Origin: Streptomyces sp. NBRC 110035
GTDB lineage: Bacteria; Actinomycetota; Actinomycetes; Streptomycetales; Streptomycetaceae
Direction of reading: 5' to 3'
NCBI RefSeq assembly: GCF_000829695.1
Contig: NZ_BBNN01000027.1
Coordinates: 290,417 to 354,416, forward strand
Length of the DNA: 64,000 nt
Shown here: in pieces, positions 7,750 through 15,255 of the stretch
Position numbering within the stretch: position 1 is the first letter of the stretch
How the letters are laid out: each line of letters starts with the position of its first letter
Notes under the pieces: model-generated
Seen by the model: the letters and a program-made list of their open reading frames with translations, nothing else
The model's database searches: none
Told to the model about the DNA's origin: nothing
Translations under genes and position numbers: made by a program

Positions 7750-8562
7750 TCAAGGGAAGTCCGGACGTGAGGACGCCGGGGGACCGGACCGGGATCCTCG
7801 GACGGTGGGGGGTGTGAGGGTCGCCGTGAACCGGTAGCGCGAACCCCGGTACACCGCGCGGACCCACTCGACCGGTTTTCCCCGCTCGTCCCGTGAGTGG
7901 CGGGACAGCCGCAGCATCGGCATGCCCACGTCCGTATGGAGGAGTCCGGCCTCCCGCGGGGTGGCGGGGGAGGTCTCGATGGTCTCGTCGGCCTCCGCCA
8001 GGCGTACGCCGTAGACCTCGGTGAGCGTGGTGTAGAGCGAGGCGCGGCGGGCCAGGTGCCGGCGCAGGCCGGGAAAGCGGCGCGCCGACAGGTGGGTCGC
8101 CTCGATCGCCATCGGATCGCCCCCGGCCAGTCGCAGCCGCTCGAGGCGCAGCACCTTCTCGCCGGGCTCCACCTCGAGCAGCGCCGCCAGCTCCTCGCCG
8201 GCCGCCGTGCAGTCGATGTCCAGGACCCGGGAGGCGGGGGTGAGCCCCTGGTTGCGCATGTCCTCGGTGTACGAGGTCAGCTGGAGGGTGCGGTAGATCC
8301 TGGGGTGGGCGACGAAGGTGCCCTTGCCCTGGATGCGGACCAGCCGGCCCTCGCTCACCAGCTCCTGGAGGGCCTTGCGCACGGTGGTGCGCGAGGTGCG
8401 GAACTCGAGGGCGAGGAAGCGCTCGGCCGGCATCGGCGAGCCCGGTGGGCGCGCCTCGGTCATCCCCAGTAAGCGCTGCTTGATGCGGTAGTACTTCGGG
8501 ACGCGGCCGGTGGGGCCCGGTGCCTGTGTCTCGGCCTGGGCGCTGCTGAGGTCCGTGCTCAT
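7750..8562 (-). CDS. dasR: GntR/HutC-family regulator DasR
   Basis: Global regulator of N-acetylglucosamine and chitin metabolism in streptomycetes, which releases DNA on binding glucosamine-6-phosphate. The 270-residue protein starts at ATG 8562, with GGAAGG six bases upstream; longer upstream reading is Pro/Arg-rich and rejected. The winged helix spans ~20-90 (FRTSRTTVRKALQELVSEGRLVRIQGKGTF). The UTRA effector domain follows (LQLTSYTEDM, LRLERLRLAGGDPMAIEATHLSA, ADETIETSPATPREAGLL, VEWVRAVYRGSRYRF). It is divergent from dasABCD, with three dre-like operators between them, the arrangement known from S. coelicolor. Sequence and context both support DasR rather than a paralogue. The C-terminal tail is longer than in S. 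coelicolor as I recall it. Confidence 0.88.
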   Translation of the reverse strand: MSTDLSSAQAETQAPGPTGRVPKYYRIKQRLLGMTEARPPGSPMPAERFLALEFRTSRTTVRKALQELVSEGRLVRIQGKGTFVAHPRIYRTLQLTSYTEDMRNQGLTPASRVLDIDCTAAGEELAALLEVEPGEKVLRLERLRLAGGDPMAIEATHLSARRFPGLRRHLARRASLYTTLTEVYGVRLAEADETIETSPATPREAGLLHTDVGMPMLRLSRHSRDERGKPVEWVRAVYRGSRYRFTATLTPPTVRGSRSGPPASSRPDFP

Positions 8563-8685
8563 GACCTGCCTTCCGGGTGCGGGGTCCGGCGGCGCGGACG
8601 GCAGGGGCCGGCCGCGGTGCACGTCGGCGGACGGCCGGGTTCGGCGCCGCACGCTCGGCGGTCCCGTTATAACCGCACGCCTTCT

Positions 8686-8701
8686 TTTGGTCTAGTCCAA
8701 C
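8686..8701. promoter_or_regulatory. dre-like DasR operator 1 (dasR side)
   Basis: TTTGGTCTAGTCCAAC fits the palindromic DasR-responsive element core GGTCTAGACC with one core mismatch. It lies 124 bases upstream of dasR, close to a TATAAC element (8666-8671) that could be the -10 of dasR, so it is placed for autoregulation. Confidence 0.75.
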
Positions 8702-8783
8702 GGTCGGCGCGGCCCTGTTCGCGGGGGGTTCCGAGCTCCGTGAGAGGTGCCGACAGCGGCCTTGGGGATCGGGTGCGCGACCC

Positions 8784-8789
8784 TTGACA
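8784..8789 (+). promoter_or_regulatory. TTGACA -35-like element of dasA
   Basis: A consensus TTGACA sits just before dre-like site 2, about 140 bases upstream of dasA. No good -10 at 17-18 bases is visible, so this is a partial promoter call. The operator would overlap the spacer. Confidence 0.4.
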
Positions 8790-8794
8790 GGGCC

Positions 8795-8810
8795 ATAGGT
8801 CTAGGCCAAG
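8795..8810. promoter_or_regulatory. dre-like DasR operator 2
   Basis: ATAGGTCTAGGCCAAG matches the dre core GGTCTAGACC at nine of ten positions. It directly follows the TTGACA element, as expected for repression of dasA. Confidence 0.75.
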
Positions 8811-8818
8811 CTCCCCTT

Positions 8819-8834
8819 GCTGGTCTAAACCATT
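8819..8834. promoter_or_regulatory. dre-like DasR operator 3
   Basis: GCTGGTCTAAACCATT matches the dre core with one change (G to A) and has good flanks. Its centre is 24 bases from the centre of site 2, about two helical turns plus a little, and it lies between that site and dasA. Confidence 0.75.
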
Positions 8835-8931
8835 TACGGAAGCCGGGTCCCAGCCCGCCGAGTGCTGCGCCGCTGCGAGGGTCACCGCCGAGGGCGTGGG
8901 TGTGGAAGGCATTCCTGAGGAGGGGTGGCGC

Positions 8932-10206
8932 GTGAAGCGCAAGCTGATAGCCGCGATCGGGGTCGCGGGCATGGTGTTCTCCGCCGCTGCGTGCGGGGGA
9001 GGCGACGGCGACGGGAAGAACACCGGGGCGGACGGCTTCGAGGGGCAGACGCTCACCGTGTGGGTGATGGACGGCTCCTCGCCCGGCGCGTGGCAGAAGG
9101 ACCTCGCCAAGGAGTTCGAGACCAGGACCAAGGCGAAGGTCGCCTTCGAGGTGCAGCAGTGGAACGGCATCCAGCAGAAGCTGACCACCGCCCTGTCCGA
9201 GGAGAATCCGCCCGACGTCTTCGAGATCGGCAACACGCAGACCCCGGCGTACGCCAAGACCGGTGGCCTCGCCGACCTCACCGGTCTGAAGTCGGAGATC
9301 GGCGCGGACTGGACCGAGTCCCTCAACGAGTCGTCCGTCTTCGACGGCAAGCAGTACGCGGCGCCCTGGTACTTCGCCAACCGCGTGGTCCTCTACAACA
9401 AGAAGGTCTGGGCCGACGCGGGCATCGAGGACACGCCCAAGACCCGCGACGAGTTCTACGACGCGCTCAAGACGATCGGTGACAAGACCGACGCGGAGCC
9501 GATCTACCTGCCCGGCCAGAACTGGTACCACTTCGTCGGCCTGGTGATCGGTGAGGGCGGCGAACTCGTCAGGAAGGACGGCGACAAACACGTCTCCAAC
9601 CTCGACGACCCGAAGGTCGCCGCCGCCATGGAGACGTACAAGAAGTTCCAGGCGCTGTCCAAGGCGCCCAAGGACAAGGACGAGGCCACCCCGCAGCAGG
9701 GTGAGGTCTTCGCCAAGGGCGACGTCGGCGCGTTCATCGGCATGGGCTGGGAAGCCGGCATCGCCATCGAGGCCAACCCCGAGATCGAGAAGGACATCGG
9801 CTACTTCACCATCCCGGGCACCGCGGCCGGGCAGCCCGAGGGTGTCTTCCTCGGCGGCTCCAACCTCGCCGTCGCCGCGGGCAGCGAGAAGCAGGAACTC
9901 GCCCAGGAGTTCCTGAAGCTGGCCCTCTCCGACAAGTACGAGGGACAACTGGCCAAGCTCAACGGCGTCATCCCCAACAAGGAGTCGCTGCAGAGCAACC
10001 TGAAGGGCAACGCACCCGCCGAGGCCGCCGCGCCGGCCGCCGCCGTCGGCGGCACCACCCCGCTGATCCCGGAGTGGGCCGCGGTCGAGAACGCACCCAA
10101 CCCGATCAAGACGTACATGACGGCCGTCCTGAACGGCAAGTCCCCGGCCGAGGCCGCGAAGCAGGTCGAGGACGAGTTCAACAAGCGCCTGGCGCAGCAG
10201 CAGTAG
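8932..10206 (+). CDS. dasA: Chitooligosaccharide ABC transporter substrate-binding lipoprotein DasA
   Basis: Extracellular sugar-binding lipoprotein, 424 residues, that delivers N,N'-diacetylchitobiose and related sugars to DasBC. The start is GTG 8932, with GAGGAGGGG six bases upstream. The leader (KRKLIAAIGVAGMVFSAAAC) ends in a lipobox with Cys near 20. The mature part is an MsmE/MalE-type binding protein (LTVWVMDGSSPGAW, ALSEENPPDVFEIGNTQTPAYAKTG, FLGGSNLAV). Similarity to S. coelicolor DasA appears very high from memory. Its promoter carries two dre-like sites. A GC hairpin between dasA and dasB may keep the binding protein in excess over the permeases. Confidence 0.92.
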   Translation: MKRKLIAAIGVAGMVFSAAACGGGDGDGKNTGADGFEGQTLTVWVMDGSSPGAWQKDLAKEFETRTKAKVAFEVQQWNGIQQKLTTALSEENPPDVFEIGNTQTPAYAKTGGLADLTGLKSEIGADWTESLNESSVFDGKQYAAPWYFANRVVLYNKKVWADAGIEDTPKTRDEFYDALKTIGDKTDAEPIYLPGQNWYHFVGLVIGEGGELVRKDGDKHVSNLDDPKVAAAMETYKKFQALSKAPKDKDEATPQQGEVFAKGDVGAFIGMGWEAGIAIEANPEIEKDIGYFTIPGTAAGQPEGVFLGGSNLAVAAGSEKQELAQEFLKLALSDKYEGQLAKLNGVIPNKESLQSNLKGNAPAEAAAPAAAVGGTTPLIPEWAAVENAPNPIKTYMTAVLNGKSPAEAAKQVEDEFNKRLAQQQ

Positions 10207-10228
10207 AAGCGCGGGCGCTCCCACCGGA

Positions 10229-10258
10229 GCGGGGGCCGGCCGTACGGACGGCCCCCGC
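10229..10258 (+). terminator. Intra-operon hairpin between dasA and dasB
   Basis: gcgggggccg pairs with cggcccccgc across a ten-base loop, 23 bases after the dasA stop. Such hairpins after binding-protein genes commonly attenuate or protect the upstream message; it is unlikely to be a complete stop because dasB has no obvious promoter. Confidence 0.55.
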
Positions 10259-10296
10259 CCCCGGCGTTGAACAGGCCGAGAAGAGAGATCGCGAGC

Positions 10297-11283
10297 ATGA
10301 CCGTGCAGACCGAACGGCCGCCCTCCGGCCCGGCGGACGCCCGCAAGGCGGACCACGGGGGGACCGGCAGGCCCTCACCGAGAGCCGCGTCGCGTGCCGG
10401 CGCGCTCGCCCCGTACCTGCTGCTGCTGCCCGCCTGCGCGGCCACCGTGCTGCTGCTCGGCTGGCCGCTGCTGAAGGACGTCCTGCTGTCCTTCCAGAAC
10501 CTCAACATGGGGCAGCTGATCCAGCACGTCACCGAGTGGAACGGGCTCGACAACTACAAGGAGACCCTCACCAGCGAGGACTTCTGGCGGGTCACCCTCC
10601 GCTCGGTCCTCTTCACGGCGGTCAACGTCGTCCTCGTCATGGTCCTGGGCACTCTGGTCGGCCTGCTGCTCGCCCGCCTCGGCAGGAAGATGCGGTTCAC
10701 CCTGCTGATCGGCCTGGTGCTGGCCTGGGCCATGCCGATCGTGGCCGCCACCACCGTCTACCAGTGGCTGTTCGCCCAGCGCTTCGGCGTCGTCAACTGG
10801 GTCCTGGACAAACTCGGCTGGCACTCCATGGCCGACTACAGCTGGACCAGCAGCCAGATGTCGACGTTCTTCGTCGTCACCGTGCTGATCGTGTGGATGT
10901 CCATCCCGTTCGTCGCGATCAACCTCTACGCGGCGACCACGACCATCCCGGGCGAGCTCTACGAGGCCGCTTCCCTCGACGGCGCCGGCGCATGGCGGAG
11001 CTTCGCCACGGTCACCGTGCCGTTTCTGCGGCCGTTCCTCTACGCGACGACCTTCCTGGAGATCATCTGGGTGTTCAAGGCGTTCGTCCAGGTCTTCCTC
11101 TTCAACGGCGGAGGCCCCGACCGGCTCACCGAGATCCTGCCCGTTTACGCCTACGTCGAGGGCATGGGCAACCAGCACTACGGCATGGGCGCGGCGATCG
11201 CCGTCCTGACCATCCTGATCCTGCTCGGCCTGACCGCCTACCACCTCAGGATCGTGCTCAAGCAAGAGGAGGACGAGCTGTGA
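10297..11283 (+). CDS. dasB: Chitooligosaccharide ABC transporter permease DasB
   Basis: First membrane channel subunit (MalF-type) of the Das importer, 328 residues from ATG 10297, with gagaga before it. Six helices are expected, the first near 40-65 (LLLLPACAATVLLLGWPLL). The EAA coupling loop is ELYEAASLDGAGAWRSFATV near residues 225-245, with VPFLRPF after it. The stop overlaps the dasC GTG. No ATPase is encoded in the cluster; Das uses the shared ATPase MsiK encoded elsewhere, as established in S. coelicolor. Confidence 0.92.
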   Translation: MTVQTERPPSGPADARKADHGGTGRPSPRAASRAGALAPYLLLLPACAATVLLLGWPLLKDVLLSFQNLNMGQLIQHVTEWNGLDNYKETLTSEDFWRVTLRSVLFTAVNVVLVMVLGTLVGLLLARLGRKMRFTLLIGLVLAWAMPIVAATTVYQWLFAQRFGVVNWVLDKLGWHSMADYSWTSSQMSTFFVVTVLIVWMSIPFVAINLYAATTTIPGELYEAASLDGAGAWRSFATVTVPFLRPFLYATTFLEIIWVFKAFVQVFLFNGGGPDRLTEILPVYAYVEGMGNQHYGMGAAIAVLTILILLGLTAYHLRIVLKQEEDEL

Positions 11284-12110
11284 GACGCTCGCTCCTGGCC
11301 CGTCTGTGGCCCAATGTCACGGCCGTCGTCCTGTTCATCGGCTTCGTCTTTCCCGTGTACTGGATGTTCGCCACGGCCTTCAAGCCCACCGGCGACATCA
11401 TCTCGGAGAACCCGGTCTGGTTCCCGACCGACGTCACCTTTCAGCACTTCAGGACCGCGACCGGCGTCGACCACTTCTGGACCTACGTCCGCAACTCGCT
11501 GACCGTCACCGTCCTGGCCGTCCTCTTCTCGCTGATCATCGCACTGGCAGGCTCCTTCGCCCTGGCGCGGATGCGGTTCAAGGGGCGGCGCGGCTTCGTC
11601 ATCGGTTTCATGCTGGCCCAGATGGCGCCGTGGGAAGTCATGATCATCGCGATGTACATGATCGTGCGGGATGCGTCGATGCTGAACAGCCTCGTTCCGC
11701 TGACGCTCTTCTACATGATGATGATCCTCCCCTTCACCCTCCTGACGCTGCGCGGCTTCGTCGCCGCCGTGCCGAAGGAGCTGGAGGAGTCCGCGATGGT
11801 CGACGGCTGCACCCGCGCCCAGGCGTTCCGCCGGGTCATCCTGCCGCTCCTCGCGCCGGGCCTGATGTCCACATCGCTGTTCGGCTTCATCACCGCGTGG
11901 AACGAGTTCGCGCTGGTCCTGGTGCTCAACAAGGACGTCGAAGCACAGACCCTGCCCCTGTGGCTCTCCAGCTTCCAGACCCAGTTCGGCAACGACTGGG
12001 GCGCGACCATGGCCGCCTCGTCGCTCTTCGCCGTCCCCATCCTGATCCTCTTCGTCTTCCTGCAACGCAGGGCCGTCAGCGGCCTGACCGCGGGCGCAGT
12101 GAAGGGATAA
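11280..12110 (+). CDS. dasC: Chitooligosaccharide ABC transporter permease DasC
   Basis: Second membrane channel subunit (MalG-type), 276 residues. GTG 11280 overlaps the dasB stop (GTGA), indicating coupled translation. Helix 1 is VTAVVLFIGFVFPVYWMFATAF, about residues 13-34. The EAA loop reads ELEESAMVDGCTRAQAFRRV, followed by LPLLAPGL and TAWNEFALVLVL, all typical of carbohydrate uptake permeases. It partners DasB and DasA; energy would come from MsiK in trans. Confidence 0.92.
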   Translation: MRRSLLARLWPNVTAVVLFIGFVFPVYWMFATAFKPTGDIISENPVWFPTDVTFQHFRTATGVDHFWTYVRNSLTVTVLAVLFSLIIALAGSFALARMRFKGRRGFVIGFMLAQMAPWEVMIIAMYMIVRDASMLNSLVPLTLFYMMMILPFTLLTLRGFVAAVPKELEESAMVDGCTRAQAFRRVILPLLAPGLMSTSLFGFITAWNEFALVLVLNKDVEAQTLPLWLSSFQTQFGNDWGATMAASSLFAVPILILFVFLQRRAVSGLTAGAVKG

Positions 12111-12119
12111 CGCCACCCG

Positions 12120-13607
12120 ATGACGACATCCACCACCGGCACCCTCACCCGCGACGCCCTCGCCGTGCTCCAACCGGGCTTCGCCGGCACCACCGCGCCC
12201 GACTGGGTGCGCCGCCGGCTGTCCGAAGGGCTCGCCTCCGTCGCCCTCTTCGGACGCAACGTCGCCACCGCCGAGCAGGTCGCCGCCCTCACCGCCCAGT
12301 TGCGGGCCGAACGGGACGACCTCCTCGTCGCCATCGACGAGGAGAGCGGCGACGTCACCCGGCTCGAGGTCCGCACCGGATCCTCCTTCCCCGGCAACCA
12401 CGCCCTCGGCGCCGTCGACGACACCGCTCTCACCCGCGGCGTCGCCCGCGAACTGGGCCGCCGGCTCGCCGAGTGCGGTGTCAACTTCAACTGGGCGCCC
12501 TCCGCCGACGTCAACGCCAACCCCGACAACCCGGTCATCGGCGTCCGCTCCTTCGGCAGCGAGACCGACCTGGTCGCCCGGCACACCGCCGCCTGGGTCG
12601 AGGGCCTGCAGTCCACCGGCGTCGCCGCCTGCACCAAGCACTTCCCCGGCCACGGCGACACCAGCGTCGACTCCCACCACGCCGTCCCGCACATCGACCT
12701 CGACACCACCACGCTCCACGAACGCGAACTCCAGCCGTTCCGGGCCGCGATCGAGGCCGGCACCCGCGCCGTCATGAGCGCCCACATCCGCGTCCCCGTC
12801 CTCGACCCGGACCGCCCCGCCACCCTCTCCCGCCGCATCCTCACCGACCTGCTGCGCGGCGAACTCGGCTACCAGGGCCTGATCGTCACCGACGGCATGG
12901 AGATGCGCGCCGTCTCCGGCACCTACGGCCTCGAACACGGGGTCGTCCTGGCCATCGCGGCCGGCGCCGACGCGATCTGCGTGGGCGGCGGGCTGTGCGA
13001 CGAGGGCACGGTGCAGAGCCTGACGGACGCGCTCGTCGCCGCCGTCCGTTCGGGCGAACTCCCCGAGGAGCGGCTCGTCGACGCCGCCGCCCGGGTCCGC
13101 GCCCTGGCCGACTGGACCGCCGGGGCGCGGCGCTCCCCGGGCCCCGGGGACGGCCGCGAGCCGGAGATCGGGCTCACGGCGGCCCGCCGCGCGGTGACCG
13201 TCACCCGCACCGGGCCCGCCGCACCACCGGTCACCGGACCGGTGTACGTGGCGACCTTCCACCCCGCCGCCAACATCGCCGTCGGCGACGAGACCCCCTG
13301 GGGCGTCGGCCCGGAACTGGAGCGGCTGCTCCCGGGCACCGCCACCGGCTCCTTCACCGGCCCCGACGCCGGAGCGCGGGCGCTCGAGGCCGCGGCCGGC
13401 CGGCGCGTGGTCGCCGTGGTCCGCGACGAGCACCGGCACGCGTGGATGCGTACGGCCCTGGACACCCTGCTCGCGGCCGGGCCGGACACCGTGGTCGTGG
13501 AGATGGGCGTGCCGCAGTCCGCACCGCGTGGCGCGCTGTACGTCGCCACGCACGGGGCGGCGCGCGTGTGCGGGGTCGCGGCCGCCGAGGTGGTCGTCGC
13601 GGGCTGA
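12120..13607 (+). CDS. dasD: Glycoside hydrolase family 3 beta-N-acetylglucosaminidase (DasD)
   Basis: Predicted cytoplasmic enzyme that splits imported chitobiose to N-acetylglucosamine; 495 residues with no signal peptide. The NagZ-type GH3 barrel contains KHFPGHGDTSVDSHHAVP, holding the Asp-His catalytic dyad of GH3 N-acetylglucosaminidases, and the nucleophile Asp in VTDGMEMRA. The last ~130 residues form a smaller C-terminal domain. It starts nine bases after dasC as the fourth operon gene. In S. coelicolor nagB follows as I recall it; here the next gene is an unrelated minus-strand gene and a hairpin closes the operon. Confidence 0.88.
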   Translation: MTTSTTGTLTRDALAVLQPGFAGTTAPDWVRRRLSEGLASVALFGRNVATAEQVAALTAQLRAERDDLLVAIDEESGDVTRLEVRTGSSFPGNHALGAVDDTALTRGVARELGRRLAECGVNFNWAPSADVNANPDNPVIGVRSFGSETDLVARHTAAWVEGLQSTGVAACTKHFPGHGDTSVDSHHAVPHIDLDTTTLHERELQPFRAAIEAGTRAVMSAHIRVPVLDPDRPATLSRRILTDLLRGELGYQGLIVTDGMEMRAVSGTYGLEHGVVLAIAAGADAICVGGGLCDEGTVQSLTDALVAAVRSGELPEERLVDAAARVRALADWTAGARRSPGPGDGREPEIGLTAARRAVTVTRTGPAAPPVTGPVYVATFHPAANIAVGDETPWGVGPELERLLPGTATGSFTGPDAGARALEAAAGRRVVAVVRDEHRHAWMRTALDTLLAAGPDTVVVEMGVPQSAPRGALYVATHGAARVCGVAAAEVVVAG

Positions 13608-13639
13608 CCCGCGGGGAGGCTTCCGTCACGTGATCCCCC

Positions 13640-13667
13640 ACCCGGGGGTTCACACAGTTCCCCGGGT
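13640..13667 (+). terminator. Hairpin ending the das operon
   Basis: acccgggg pairs with ccccgggt across a 12-base loop, 33 bases after the dasD stop and just before the 3' end of the opposing Imm1-like gene. It could serve both strands. Confidence 0.55.
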
Positions 13668-13678
13668 GCTGCCGCGGT

Positions 13679-14053
13679 TCAGCGGTCGACGGACCACGCA
13701 GCACGAGGCGGCGGGGCACCCGTGGTCAGGATGTGCTGGACGACCTGGAGTGCCTTTGCCAGGGGCAGCGTGTCCTCGTCGGGATACTCGTCGTGTTGCC
13801 CGTTCGCCAGGACGAAGCCCTTGCCGGAGCCGCTCGCACCCGGATCCACCGCGTGTTCGCCGGGGTCGTCCTCGCCGTCCGGCAGTACGACCATGGCCCG
13901 CTCGGTGTTGCTGATGAAGGCCGGCGACCGGCCGGACGAACTGGTCAGCCATGCATCGAGTCGCCCGGCGCTGATCCGTTCCCGCAGCGCCTCGACCGCC
14001 GCTGCCGGTGAGGTCGGCCCGGTGCCGTCGCAGAGGGCCCAGGACTCGATCAC
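13679..14053 (-). CDS. Imm1-family immunity-like protein
   Basis: Small acidic protein of 124 residues from GTG 14053, preceded by a weak GAAGG. The C-terminal half has the pattern of the Imm1 immunity family (GKGFVLANGQHDEYPDEDTLPLAKALQVVQHILTTG, ending in a Trp). Imm1 proteins usually neutralise a partnered nuclease/deaminase toxin of a polymorphic toxin system. No toxin gene is visible nearby, so this may be an orphan immunity gene or a housekeeping derivative common in Streptomyces. It is monocistronic, between the das operon terminator and the CNNM operon terminator. Confidence 0.65.
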   Translation of the reverse strand: MIESWALCDGTGPTSPAAAVEALRERISAGRLDAWLTSSSGRSPAFISNTERAMVVLPDGEDDPGEHAVDPGASGSGKGFVLANGQHDEYPDEDTLPLAKALQVVQHILTTGAPPPRAAWSVDR

Positions 14054-14168
14054 GCGCTCGACCTTCTCACACCGGAGCGGGGCCTCGGGGCACGGCCCGA
14101 GACCTCCGGCATCGTCGCCGCGGGACTCCGTGAGCGGCCGGCCGGTTCACGGACTGACGACGGCCCCG

Positions 14169-14215
14169 GACGAAGGCCGGCCGGCCCGCAGCGCGCGGAC
14201 CGGCCGGCCTTCGTC
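14169..14215 (-). terminator. Strong hairpin ending the CNNM operon
   Basis: gacgaaggccggccgg and ccggccggccttcgtc are perfect 16-base inverted arms with a 15-base loop, 21 bases after the stop of the minus-strand CNNM gene. Confidence 0.75.
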
Positions 14216-14235
14216 GTCCCCGTGGTGCCGGCGGG

Positions 14236-15255
14236 TCAGCCCCCGGCCGGCAGCATCAGCCGGGCCAGCAGGTCGTCCAGCGTGACCATGCCGGTCAGCC
14301 GGCCCGAGTCGTCCCGCACGACCGCCAGTGTGCCCCGGCGGCGGCGCAGCACGTCGATCGCGTCGGCGACCGTCGTGGTGTCCGTCAGTTCGGGCACCGG
14401 GCGGGCCAGCTCGCGGGCGCTCGTGGCCCGGCCCCGGGCGCGGGCGACCAGCACGTCCCGCGCGTGGACGGCGCCGAGGACGGTGCCGCCGTCACGGACG
14501 AGCAGCCGGGTCCGGTCGTACGCGGTGGCCACCCGCAGCACCTCGTCGACGCCCGCGTCACCCTGCACCGAGTCGATCTCCTCGGCCGGGATCCGCAGGG
14601 CACCGACCGGGGTGTCGGGCTCGGTCAGCGAACGGGTCAGCAGCTGCGAGTCCGTCTTGCTGATCAGGCCGAGCCGCTCCGACTCCACCACCAGGTGGGT
14701 GAGCTGCTCACGGTCGTGGACCGACGCCAGCTCGTCGCGCGGGCTCACCCGGCACATCCGTACCAGCGCGTTGCTCACCACGTTCAGCACGTGGATCAGC
14801 GGCCGGACGACCTTCACCACCGCCCGGAACGACGGGGCGAGCAGCATCGCGGAACGCTCCGGGTGGGCGATCGCCCACGACTTGGGCGCCATCTCGCCCA
14901 CCACCATGTGCAGGAACACCACCAGCATCATCGCGACGGCGAACGCCACCCCGTAGCTGACCGCGCTGGGCAGACCCAGGGCGTGCAGCAGCGGGTCCAG
15001 CTCGTGCGAGATCGCGGGCTTGGACACCGAGCCCAGGCCCAGCGTGCACACCGTGATGCCCAGCTGGGCACCGGCCAGCATGAGCGACAGCTCGCGCATG
15101 CCGGCCAGCGCGGCACCGGCGCCGCGCCGCCCCTCGGACGCCGCCTTCTCCATGCGGTGCCGTTTGGCGGCGACCAGCGCGAACTCGGCCGCCACGAAGA
15201 ACCCGCTGCCGACCAGCAGCAGCACGGTCACGAAGAGAGCCATCGGGAAACTCAT
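14236..15255 (-). CDS. CNNM-domain membrane protein with CBS pair (second of two)
   Basis: Integral membrane protein of the CNNM/CorC (HlyC) family, 339 residues, related to Mg/Co efflux or transport proteins. The DUF21/CNNM membrane domain spans ~1-180, with the signatures FVAAEFALVAAKRHRME, LAGAQLGITVCTLGLG and HMVVGEMAPKSWAIAHPE. A CBS pair follows (~195-335), with VLGAVHARDVLVA and GTLAVVRDDSGRLTGMVTLDDLL. Unlike its upstream partner it ends after the CBS pair and lacks the CorC_HlyC C-terminal domain. Its ATG overlaps the partner's stop (15252-15255), so the two are made together and may form a heterodimer. Confidence 0.88.
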   Translation of the reverse strand: MSFPMALFVTVLLLVGSGFFVAAEFALVAAKRHRMEKAASEGRRGAGAALAGMRELSLMLAGAQLGITVCTLGLGSVSKPAISHELDPLLHALGLPSAVSYGVAFAVAMMLVVFLHMVVGEMAPKSWAIAHPERSAMLLAPSFRAVVKVVRPLIHVLNVVSNALVRMCRVSPRDELASVHDREQLTHLVVESERLGLISKTDSQLLTRSLTEPDTPVGALRIPAEEIDSVQGDAGVDEVLRVATAYDRTRLLVRDGGTVLGAVHARDVLVARARGRATSARELARPVPELTDTTTVADAIDVLRRRRGTLAVVRDDSGRLTGMVTLDDLLARLMLPAGG

